A stretch of 64,000 nucleotides of DNA from NCBI GenBank assembly GCA_029945375.1, contig CM057061.1, positions 2,480,001 through 2,544,000 on the forward strand, given 5' to 3'. The translations under genes and the position numbers were made by a program. Below, in pieces: positions 1 to 10,412 of this stretch; positions within the stretch are counted from its first letter, which is position 1, and each line of letters opens with the position of its first letter. Under the pieces are notes generated by a model, which saw nothing but the letters and a program-made list of their open reading frames with translations, had not been told where the DNA came from and made no database searches. Origin of the DNA: Agaricus subrufescens (taxonomy: Eukaryota; Basidiomycota; Agaricomycetes; Agaricales; Agaricaceae).

Positions 1-194
1 GAACTGACACAGAACAAGTCCTTTCCACGCGCCCTGCTCGTTCGTATTCCCTATAGCCCCCACGGGTAATCATGTCCCCTTGAATGAAGGAACATGTGCA
101 TTGGTCCTCCGTTCGTTCATCAGCTACACAGACTCTTCTCTAGCATTCATTCAGCACAACTGCGATATCCAACTCGATAAAAGAGCACCGGACC

Positions 195-1467
195 TCAAGA
201 CGTGGTGAATGGAGGGTTACCCACAATCGGCTCACTACCCTCTCTATTATTCACTCGTTTGGCTTGATTTCTCCTCGCCTTCGCATCCTCTACCCTATCG
301 AAAAATTCGGTCCCCAAAAATCCACGCTCATCACCCTCTGTGAGTACCACCCCATTATCGGACAGATAAAACTTTAATCCGGCATCAAGAGCCTTTGGAA
401 TGTTTATGAATATAAGTATTTCCGACGATCTTCTCATGCCTGCCATGGAAGATTAGATGAGAAAACGTTCCACGAGGTTGGTACAGTAGAATGATCACAC
501 TGACCACTAGTAACATCATTGTCTCCAACACTCTGCGCCAAGTGTATGTGATTTCTTTCCATCCTTGACAAACCTTCTTGTTCTATCGAGTTCCAGGCGG
601 AACGCGTGGTCCCATGTACCGCCATTCCGGATGGTATATCCGATATGTGCTGGATTGGCTTAAACTCGATTTTGAGAGTCTGTTATGCCCATATATGTCG
701 TCAGCAGCTCATTATAGGTCATTCAACTGATAGGAACGCACACTTATTGAATGTCCTTGGCTCGCTCTGACGAGCCACACACCGTCCCTTTCTCCGTTTC
801 CTTCACTAGTGGTGTAGTTGAGTCGAGGTCCATTTGTCTGTTCAAGCACCAGCGAGAAACGTTGTTTAGGATCAGCTCTGACAATCCTCTTCAGCTGCTC
901 AAGGGTCATACCGAGCTTCTGTAGTTGGTTTAGTTTCAACTGTAGAATGCAGTGTATCAGCACAGAGTGTTGGTGATGAGACAGAATAGAAAAAAAGACA
1001 CGTACAAGGTCACTGACATACACGAAACCGTCCTCCCGCATCTCCAGACCTTCGAATGCAGCTCCATGGCGCAGTATCCAAGACAACGTTTTCGACATTC
1101 TCACTTCTAGCGGACTTCTCTGCGCACTAGGAGGCTTATTCCCATCTTGGTAGTTAACACGTTCCTGGGTCGCCTTTGGAGATCTCCCGGATTTCGCGGC
1201 TTTTTGATTGCGTCGCCTGTTGTCATTCTTGTCTTCAGGTCCTGAGCCATGCGAAGTTCCGGTGGCAAGAGGAGGTTGCTTCCAAAGAAGGTTCCGTTTT
1301 CTGGCACCTGTGTAGCTTGTTGTGGTTGGTGCCTGGGATAGAGACGCGAGCGTCAAGTGTCGAAGAGAAAGAGGTTCCCGAGCAGATCGATGGTAGACAG
1401 AATTTCTAATAGTTTGAAACCCGTCTAAAAGGCGAAAGTTGCGTGGTGAACGTAGGATTAGAGCCAT
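195..1467 (-). CDS. TPT1: tRNA 2'-phosphotransferase (Tpt1/KptA family)
   Basis: Last step of tRNA splicing: transfers the 2'-phosphate left at the splice junction to NAD+. Four exons join in phase: 1467-1006, 939-742, 679-505 and 439-195, giving about 359 residues. The core starts near residue 124 with MSKTLSWILRHGA, holding the catalytic Arg-His pair (about R133, H134). It continues with LVRASQGHSI (third catalytic Arg region), AVHGTTRSAWNSI, and GMRRSSEILIFINI with the distal Arg. All family landmarks are present, so it looks functional. The first 120 residues are basic and Ser-rich, longer than in most Tpt1 proteins. They could be a mitochondrial presequence or partly untranslated, with Met124 as an alternative start. 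Intron 1 (1005-940) is a multiple of three and reads open. The assignment rests on family motifs seen by eye; the exon joins are inferred. Confidence 0.9.
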
Positions 1468-1948
1468 GTCATCATGGAATGAACTTAACCGACCGTAATT
1501 CTAGCCATATTCGGTAACTGCTTGTACCCCTGTTTCAATCGTTGTTCTCACCTAGATCCAAACCTCAGTGATCTTCCCCTGTGGAGGCCTCATTTTCAAC
1601 CAAGAGCACTAAAATATAAACCGCGCGAACACTTTTGATAGAACAAGGGTTGTTGGCCAATTCTGTCGAGGGGATATGACAACGATTGATTGGATGGTGG
1701 CCCTGAGGATATTTGACGATGTGAGAAACTACCGTTAGTTTTGACTCTTTCATGCATAATTATCACCCATGACAGACCGTCTATGCGGAGAAAGAGGCGC
1801 CCTGTCTAGCTCCGTACGAGTACTGTTCCAAGTATAGCAAACACGTTTAGGGTCTCGCGTGCATTGCTCATAAACTACCTGTGCTTAATAGCATTGGTGA
1901 TCGACCTTTATGCGCTGAACTCTTTTCTTCCTCAACCAACAGCTCAAG

Positions 1949-4848
1949 ATGTCTGAAGATACGGGCCAACGCTCGCTAAAGCCATCAGCAACACTTCGTG
2001 ACCGGGTCGCTGCCTCTCCCCCCTCTGGTCCCAGCGCCCCACCTCGTTTGTACTCTCGCCCCCCCTTTAGATTTGCTGTAACAGAACCGCGGGCGAATGC
2101 GACAGCAAAACCCTCCTGCCCACCCACGCCTAACCACCCGGGTGGCCCTCAAAACTCTACAGGCCATCTTAGCGCGGACCAGGTGCTGGGAAATCTTGGT
2201 GGCAAACCTCCGCTAGCATTACGATCGTTCGCCCGACCTAGTGTTGGTCGCTCTAATTTAGCACAGAATAGCACTGGCTCCTGTGTTATTGCACGACATT
2301 CTCCTCATCTTTCACCCTCTCACAAACCTCCGGACTCCAACGAACTCCAACCACCGCTGCTCAAGAGCCCCAGAATGTTCGATAAAGCTCGCGATTTTAC
2401 TGTAACGGGAGGGACCTTTATCGCTGGAGATGGTGAGATTTACTCAGCAAAAGTGTTTTCTGTATCCTCAATACAATCGTTCCTAGTCACTTATCACAAT
2501 CCGGCCTCAACTCAGTGTAAGCTTTGTTTTGTTGCACTGCCTGCCACTTTTACTGATCATAAGCGCTAGTCATGGAAAAACTCCTGGGAGAAACCATACT
2601 TGGAGCAGAGTTCGATTCTTCAAGCCGGGATCCACCCCCGCGATGCCATCCTGGGACCCGTTTGGACATTCTCGAACGATGTTTACACTTCGTTTCCAAT
2701 TGTAACGGCGTAAAAAAGATGCGCTGGGTGTTTGGTGCGGCTGGAGTCGGAAAATCAGCCATTATGCAGAGTGTTGCCGAGTACCCCGAGCTTCCAGTGA
2801 GCTTGCATGTGTCGATCTTCTTCACTATCAACGGACGCGATGATGGCACCAAAGCCATATTGACGCTTTGCTACCAGTTCGCCGCCAACTCCGACTCCTA
2901 CCGTCAGATTGTTGAACAAGAGATCACTCGTGATCCGTCCCTCCTCCGAGCGTCTATGGCGAAGCAGTTCAGACGATTCGTCGTCGAGCCTTTCATTTAC
3001 CATGAGCAACTGAAATCTACTGGCCGTGTGCTGGTCATCGTTGATGGCCTCGATGAATGCAAGGAACATCGGACCCAGCAGGAACTTCTTCGCCTCATCT
3101 CTGATCACTGCCTGGTGTACCCTTCGTCGCCTTTGGTATGGCTCATTGCCAGCCGGCCTGAACCACATATTACCTCCTTCTTGTCTAGACGCAGTGTCAT
3201 CCCAGCTTATGAGAAGGAGGAAATTCCAATAGATTCTGACGAAGCCCGTGCAGATGTTGAACGGTTCCTTCGTGAAAAGTTAATGGAGATCAAAGAGGGG
3301 TCTGATTCGCTAGAATCACAATGGCCTGAGGAGCGAGACTTTTGGAAACTCGCTGGTGCTGCTGGTGGGCTATTCGCTTATGCGCAAACAGTTACCAACT
3401 ATATCGGTGACTCGAGAATAGGGAGCCCTGCCTCACAGCTTTCTGATGTGATGCGCGTCATTGATAAGCATCCCATTACCAGTCGATCGAAAGAGGATCA
3501 TCCAATGGCTCTACTTGATGTACTGTACGGCCACATCTTATCCAACGTCCCCTTCAAAGTTATGATCAACACACGAAAAATCTTGTTGGCATTATCAACA
3601 AGTTGGATTGTGGGCTATCATCATCTCACTCTGACCGGCAATTTCATTATACTGTGTAACTTCTTAGGTATAACAGCCGATGAAGCTTATGCTGCCCTCA
3701 ACCATCTTCGCTCCGTTTTGGACGTCCCTCCACGAGACAAAGCTGATGGAGACAGGATCAAAATTTTCCATAAATCATTCATTGACTACATATGCGACCA
3801 TTCCCGATCTGGGCTCTTCCCTGATATCCACGAGGAAGTCGTCCGACTATGGAATAGATGTACATCCAGAATTTTAAACGAAGCTCCTGATGGTATTAAA
3901 TTGGGGATCTATGAAGGCGCACTGGATCATGGCAAAATGGCAAGCCGTTCGGCCAGTCGTGACAACATTTCGCTTACTTGGCCAGTTGGGGATGGCGACC
4001 GCTGGACTGATAGTCTAACGAGGTTGCATATGTACGAAATGATGGTTGATTGGGTTCTTATCAGGATGACATATGGAGATCCGACTTTCCAAAGCGAGCT
4101 CTGCATTCGGTTCTTGACCATTGCGTTCGATGGTTACTATAACAGATTTCCATATAATAACCTGCACGACGTAGTGTTTGTGAGTCCTTCGCCATCTACC
4201 CTTCCATGTTTGTAGTACTAAGAGCTACACGAGAACCCATCCCGACGCGATGAATTCATGATGCATGGGATACTCAAGAGAATGCCTCTCAGGGCCATTT
4301 CCGTTGGCCCGTTCCGTGACATATCCGATTCTACTCGCATCAAGTTGTTATTCCGCCGTCCTGTTACGACGGGTACAACTTTTTCCGATCCATGGAATTC
4401 ATCTTGCCAAGTGAGTGGAGTAGTAATAATTATAGCCACTGATTCACTTATAAGTGTGTAGCATAAGCGTGAGCGCAAGTGGGAAGCGGGAAAATTTTGT
4501 GGTTGGGTGACCACCTTTGAGGGGGATCCTATCGGTTCAATGACTCCACGAGGAATTGTGTGCGAATTTTGCTTTAGGCGGCTCGAACGCCAGTTAGAGA
4601 ACTGGATGGATAGTTCTCCTGATACAGCTCTAGTCATGTTCACTTCAGCTCGGGACTGTTGTGTACAGGTCACGCTTGTTGATCCGCAGGACGGAGTGTC
4701 GGAGTGGGTGTACTCATTCTGGTATTATATCCCGTGGAAGGAGCGAGAGAAGTATGGAGGCGCCATCTATTGTACTGAGTCTCTCCGTACACAGATGATC
4801 AAACGTGCTGCGGCCATTGGGAGAGGCAAGCGTTCGAAACGCAGATAA
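1949..4848 (+). CDS. NACHT-domain NTPase, copy 1 (NLR-like)
   Basis: Predicted STAND-type ATPase of the fungal NLR class. Proposed exons are 1949-2432, a 30-nt microexon 2487-2516, 2570-4179, 4225-4410 and 4462-4848, about 898 residues. The N-terminal 160 residues are Pro/Ser-rich. A short motif (DFTVTGGTF) precedes the core MEKLLGETILGAEF. Walker A GAAGVGKSA lies near residues 227-235, Walker B VLVIVDGLDEC near 327-335, and a sensor-like LIASRPEPHI follows. The helical region contains FHKSFIDYI. The C terminus has a Cys-rich patch (CEFCFRRLERQLENW) and a Trp-rich end, with no WD40, ankyrin or TPR repeats visible. The exon-4 acceptor is uncertain: the TAG at 4213-4215 is followed by an in-frame TAA, so I used the AG at 4223-4224. 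Fungal NACHT proteins are linked to non-self recognition and programmed cell death; that role here is inference. Confidence 0.82.
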
Positions 4849-5029
4849 CAATAATTGCAATAAAATGAAGCTGATGCGACTTGTCAGCCGTAGAGACGGC
4901 AGACCGACAGCAAGTCAATTACATATCCGATCTTCAAATTGTAGTCTCAAGCTCTTTTTACATACACTGTTATGCCATAAATCTTGGGATTATTTACACG
5001 TAAAATATACCCATTCAGAACGTTGAGCC

Positions 5030-5255
5030 TCAATAGAAACGACGACCTTCAACTTGTCCAATGACAAACCAAGCTTCCGGAGTCGATTTGCTTCGACTTA
5101 ATAGTTATGCGCATCAGTACAGAGCACCGATGATGAGAGTTACATAGAGAGACGCACAATCTTATTGACATCTGATCTTAACTAGAATCTGGATTTAAGC
5201 CTCGGGGTCCTTTACACGTCGTGCCGCGTCCTGCATCTCGTGAGATTCGACATGA
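5030..5255 (-). pseudogene. Relic of the tRNA 2'-phosphotransferase gene
   Basis: This non-coding stretch can be aligned by eye with the intact phosphotransferase gene at roughly 870-1075. It includes the exon 2 start (accaagcttccggag versus accgagcttctgtag), the intron-like segment (catcagtacagagcac versus tatcagcacagagtgt) and part of exon 1 (gtcctgcatctcgtgag). Frame is lost and the intron position is retained, so the copy came through DNA rather than reverse transcription. It sits between NACHT copy 1 and the minus-strand DUF6534 gene, in the same orientation as the parent. Only about a sixth of the gene remains. Confidence 0.6.
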
Positions 5256-5285
5256 ACAACCACTCTGGGCTTCTTTTCGCCGATA

Positions 5286-7110
5286 TCAGAGCTGAAGGAC
5301 TGCTGTGGCTGATATGATATCTGCGTCAGTGACAATGTCAGATGATGATAACTCCATTTGTACCTTTATCGTAGAAGGTTGGGAGCCCGAGATATCATGT
5401 CGTCCGATGCTTCTTATATTAGAATCACAGTTGAAATCAGTCATGTTGCCTTCCGGGCTCGCCCCAGTGGTAAAGTTCCATCCACCACGCGAGTTGAGAC
5501 TACTCATTAGAGAGTTTGAATAAAGCTTGCTCAGGATCAACGTGAGCGCGATATATCTGATAAATGTTTAGTTCTAGAATTTCAAAATTGGTGATGTATG
5601 ACACTTACGCTCCGTTTGGCTTGAAGCGAGCGAGTAAAATCGTGAGTCTAAGGCATGCCAGCAACAAAATATGCTTACAACGCTAAGGAAAAGTGCCAAA
5701 TCGACAATCGCTGCGGCGGTAGTAGCAAGACATGTTTGCATTGTGACTGAAAAATGATTATAAGCCAAGAAAACACTGGACCAAAGCATATGTAACACAC
5801 TTCGAATGATACGATTGATCGTCAGATCAGTCTGTCGGAAACCACTTCTGTGTTGCCGCTGGATATGGTTTAGGTATCACTCTTCGTTGGAAATGAAGTA
5901 CGTCTCACCCTAACACCAAGATGAGTGTAAATTCACATTACATTGAGCAGGATACTCACAGGTGCCGCACGAGGATGAGGGAGATCACAATGTCGGCGAC
6001 GACTGCACAAGTCAACCAGACGGTTATGATACCCTTTATTTCTGTGTTATTCGAAGTGCCCGAACTCAAGGCTTTCACTTACCTTGATCTCTGTTATTCT
6101 GATATACTCGGGTACTTTCACGATTGTCTCCCAAACAACGATAAAACCGAATACTAGGAGCTGATCAGGAGTAGTGAAATGGCTTGAAAGAACTAACATA
6201 CCGGCTGATGTAACTGAGACCGCCGTAACACCGACCACCAGAAGCCAGTTCCTTGTAAGCACCTGGATTCTCCAAGCATAAAAGAGCTGAACCATTAACG
6301 TGATTACCACCTTGATATTCGGGTGCGTAAGCATTCAATTGTGACATTGTTCATCTTCTGCCAAGAAGCTTACCGTGGATGTAATCGCTGTGTTTACAGA
6401 GTAACACACAATCAGATCTCGCCCTGCCAAAAACTATGGGTAATCACCTGTTTCGGCCACTATTATCTCCAGTCAGATAAATCAATTTCAAGATGGAAAA
6501 AACGTACTGAAATTTGTCCTTGCCAAATATAAAGGATCGCCTGCAAATTTTCATTCGTTAACAAGTCCAACGTTTCATCAGTAGAAAGACTTACCAAAGT
6601 GTATGATCAAACACTCGTACATGTACGCGACCCCAAAAACGGCATTGACTCCATCAACCAAAAAGAGAATGAAGACCTGAGTAGCATGGCACACTATCAG
6701 CAACAATCCTCCCTCTCGTTTTCTATCGCATAATGACTTACAAAGAGTTTTATGGTCATACTATCCCTGTATAAATGCATAATGTGAATAACGGCAGCCC
6801 TGAAAATAAGCCCTACTTTACCGTTTGTAAGTTGTATAATAGATATACATCTGCGTGATCATGATGCCAAATAGAAGAAGGTTTATCGTGGTACCAATAA
6901 GCATTGGTCCATGGCTAGTGGTGAATATTGGTTATTCCCGGGCGGGAAAGGATATAGCTGAAGGACATACATGAATTCTGCTGGCCCAAGCATGGCGTGG
7001 CTTTGAGTGGGAGTGGTCCAAACCTGTCCTTGTCCCCTTATATCCATTCCTTCTGGCACCAAAGATTGGGCGGGATCTGAACTGATGGTCGGGCTTTTGC
7101 GCCATGACAA
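5286..7110 (-). CDS. DUF6534-type seven-helix membrane protein, copy 1
   Basis: Integral membrane protein of the fungal DUF6534 family, whose function is unknown. It reads from an ATG at 7110 through ten or more short exons to a stop at 5286. Reliable exons include 7110-6971, 6914-6822, 6766-6742, 6676-6595 and 6540-6508; these join in phase. Family landmarks appear in order: HGPMLIGTTINLLLFG, QMYIYYTTYKR, LFLVDGVNAVFGVAYMY, VQLFYAWRIQVL, GIITVWLTCAVVADIV, SGFRQTDLTINRIIR, and the C-terminal ILSKLYSNSLMSSLNSR. The tail of about 55 residues is Ser-rich and probably cytosolic. No frame-disrupting change was seen. It lies tail-to-tail with NACHT copy 1, an order that recurs in decayed form at 36.2-39.6 kb. 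Internal splice sites between 6508 and 5800 are approximate. Confidence 0.78.
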
Positions 7111-8824
7111 GCTGGTTCTCGTAGTTGATGTAACAAATCCACCGGATTCGGAAAGTTATTTTAGGTACTCATCGTTTCATTACAGCATCGTGGCTATTGT
7201 ATGTCTATTGTACGATACTCGTCAATCCACAATATCTATATGCTGCTATATCACGCTGCTACTTGGCTGATCAAAATAGTCTGTTGATTCCATTCCGTTT
7301 ACTCGCCATGCGTTGGTAGACGAGCAAGTCGTAAGAGCTGTTTCGGTGTTTAAAAATAGACCCCCGAGGACAAAATTACTTGTGAGTGGAGTACCATCAG
7401 AATGGACATCAGAATCATGATGTTTCCACATTGTTATCCAAGGTCGATGGTCTGATACAGACGCTAGTGGCGGACAACTAGATTCGGCTTGATCTCGTTA
7501 CGCGTTTGCTTGATCTACACACTAGCATGACCTTCTTCCTTGACCCACGATTCCACCTCTATCAAACGCCTGATCGTTGCAGACTTGTTCTTATCTGGTG
7601 TATTCATAAACCTCCCTTAGAACCACAAATTTCTCACTCTCCGTAGTCAAGTCTTATCGGCACTTCGGTTAGTCATTCTCATATTCTTTTCCTCGCTAGT
7701 CATCTCGTCCTCTTCTAACTTCTGAGGCTATCAAGAGGGAAATTTTCTTGTTCGTACCATCTCCCCAGAAAATCTGGTCTGTTGTCGAGGACAACGGACA
7801 AGCACAATGTCATGATAACTAACTAGCGTTGTTTCGATGGTCTATACTTGGACTATATGTGTTTCATCAATCATTCTAAGTGGACATATTTCAATAAATC
7901 ATCAAAGATAGTGGGCGGGCCGTCATACCTCGGCTTTTCCTCCCACGAGAAGTACAACCATGGATTCTTGTTGATTTTATAGGATTGATGATAATTACGT
8001 TTCCTTCATAGGGGCACTCCAGTGGGAATGAGTATACGGGAGCGTGGGTCGACGTAACCTCTATTTAGGGAATCTGGTGTTGGATACAAAATGTGAGAAA
8101 ACAAAAGTGGAGGACCGCACGAAGGAAGGGTCTGAGATGACTGTGGTGCAACCTTTGAACCAGTGCAACCTTATGTACCATTTTTGCAAGGGCCTAATCT
8201 TATGTTGAGAATTGTCATCACCTGCTCTTAATTCACGCCCTTCATAATGCTTACCAGCCAAGCCTTACTCTCCCAAACTTTACTCTTTCACATGGATATG
8301 GGGACAATTGAACAGTTGACAAGTCAAGGCCACACTTTGGGCGATTGGACTTCGCTGTCTGTTCCACACTGACCGCATGGTGATCCCTTCAAAATCCCAC
8401 TGCCACTCTCGATTGACAGTTATCTTGAATGACACTACGCTATATCCGGCCGAGAACGAGAATAGATTTTAGTCAGTTGTTGGAGGGGGTACCGTGAACC
8501 TGTTTCCGTTATATTCTATGCGAAGGAGGTCACGCAGTCGTGATGGACAGGTCACAGGGACGCCTCTTGGGTGAACCCGAGTGGGCAAGGTTTCCAGGTC
8601 TTTTTTCTGGTGAGATGGTGAGGAAGTTCAGAAGTCGGGGATTTCCAGGGCCGATCATTCAATCAGAAATGATATGAGTGGTCGCGGGTTTCCGAAGAGT
8701 TGAGAAGGTCAGGATGGCTCCGAGAGAAGAAATAGGATTGGCAGCTGAGTGAACGTCTCATTAGAATAACCCAGATACGATAACCTCTGCAAGAGGTATC
8801 TGGGACTTTTTTAAGGCCATTAAG
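7111..8824. other. Intergenic stretch without a recognisable gene
   Basis: About 1.7 kb with only short, unsupported open frames on either strand. The part next to 7110 is the presumed promoter side of the minus-strand DUF6534 gene. I saw no repeats, RNA genes or protein relics that I could name, although the flanks carry phosphotransferase relics. Confidence 0.5.
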
Positions 8825-9060
8825 CTTTGTCTGTGAACTTCGAAGGTACGAATGATGAACTTCAATGTATTCAATGCCGAACCAAGCTTCTAGAGTTGAC
8901 GGTTCTCTATTTCAAAATACAGCGTATCAGTACAGAGCATCGATTGATTGAGCAAGAGGCACACATTGTCGTCAATGAACACCTAAGTCTCTGCCGTAAT
9001 GTTCAAGATAAAGTTCATCACGGAACTTGTAGCTTGAGACAGTCCAGACTCTAGGATGAT
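8825..9060 (-). pseudogene. Second relic of the tRNA 2'-phosphotransferase gene
   Basis: Resembles the same part of the phosphotransferase gene as the relic at 5030-5255. Shared patches include a segment reading accaagcttctagag followed by gcgtatcagtacagagcat, matching the exon 2 start and the adjoining intron of the parent. An open frame of 75 codons on the plus strand here is a by-product; its product matches nothing I recognise. The two relics look more like each other than like the parent, for example in accaagctt, so one duplicated fragment may have been copied again. Confidence 0.55.
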
Positions 9061-10012
9061 ATTGATAGTAAATTTAGCTAACAACATTACATATGTATAA
9101 TTAACACATCAGTGCAGAAGTCCCAACAGGGGTGGAGAGTTCGAGAAGGAGAAGACGAGTTGGTGAGTACTAGCACTGTATTCATGTTGAGCTGAGAAAT
9201 AGAGTTCGTTACTGACGACGGATGTCATATTTACGGCAGCTCAACTGACGTTCCCTGCTTCTGTCACAAATCCAACTTGTACTTCAAGTGGAGGGCAACC
9301 GTACATACCATTGCGACGGATTATGGGTGCGAGCATCATTCAACATTGTTATGAGTCACTTTGTGCAAACAGTAACTATAGGTCAAGATGAACAGCTGCC
9401 GTGTCCTAATATTTTCGCGGAATGCGCCGCGGCCGGTATACGTCAAATTTGGTGAAGGATTTTTGTGAAAAACGCTCGTGTTTTAAAGAGAGTTGCCGTG
9501 GTGTAGGGCGTGTAAAAGTAGAAGTAGGCACGGAATAGCATTCGTCTGGCACCCTGAGCCAGTGCTGGGCAGCAAGTGCCTCGGCGATCAAGTCGATGTG
9601 GTCGACTTGGCCGTAGAGTCCGAGTCATATAAGGCATGACTGGGGTCTGGAAAAGTTGCATCTAGACGATCGTCCCACCCAAAGTTGGGACCGGAGAAAC
9701 CCAAGTATCCGAAGCCCTCTACCAAGAATGATCAATATGCCAGACTAGATTTGATCAGTTGTTGATACTGTGTCGCGTCGCGTTCAGGGAGTGACTGCAA
9801 GTCTGTCACAAGTCGCCCTGACGCCGACTACGGTCGTCTAGGCGTCGACTGGCACGCCTCTGCCCTGAGCAAAGTTCGGCTCGTCAACGTCCGAGCTGCT
9901 GTTACTTTAATTTGATCCGTTGTGACAGTTTGGTAACACAGCTGCAGTACTTACTGATACCAGACCAACAGCCCCCCAGCGGGGCCTTCTATTCATCACC
10001 CATCGTCTCTCG
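9061..10012. other. Intergenic stretch upstream of NACHT copy 2
   Basis: About 950 bases with no gene I can support. It contains short Arg-rich open frames on the minus strand around 9400-9660 that look accidental. It ends where a copy of the NACHT first exon begins. Confidence 0.45.
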
Positions 10013-10170
10013 ATGTCTGAAATCGAAGTTGAAAGCCAGCGCTGTTCACGCTCCGAGTCGTGTTCGCCACAGCCATCCCCGCCATGCCGTGGCTCAGACT
10101 ATGCAACGTCACCCTCCCCATGCGCTCGGTACTTCTCTTCCGATGTCCTCACATCCTCCCACTAAATTTG
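10013..10170 (+). pseudogene. Duplicated 5' exon fragment of NACHT copy 2
   Basis: The ATG at 10013 opens a frame starting MSEIEVESQRCSRSESCSPQ and soon reaches a stop. It parallels the first exon of the NACHT gene exactly 400 bases downstream, which starts MPEAQVPSRRHSRSRSPQ. The sequence before both ATGs is also alike (ctctcgatgtctga versus ttctcgatgcctga), as is the histidine- and arginine-rich reading in the other frame. Nothing like the rest of the NACHT gene follows, so this is a tandem duplication of the promoter/first-exon segment. It could serve as an alternative promoter or leader, but no splice path to the downstream gene was identified. Confidence 0.55.
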
Positions 10171-10412
10171 CTACCTTGAAGTGGCGGGTAAGGGTGGTGA
10201 AGAACACCACTCACACATCCACGTATGTGCATTCTGTCTGTCCTAGTAACTGTATAGGCCACTTGTTTGCTGACGCGTACCAAGTATAATTAGCACAACG
10301 TGATCATTCGCCGCCGGAGAGCGCCACGGCAGTTCCATATCCAGGCATTCTTATACCACACAGCCCACAGCCCCCACAATGGGTGCTTCCTTTCCTTCTC
10401 CCTCGATTCTCG

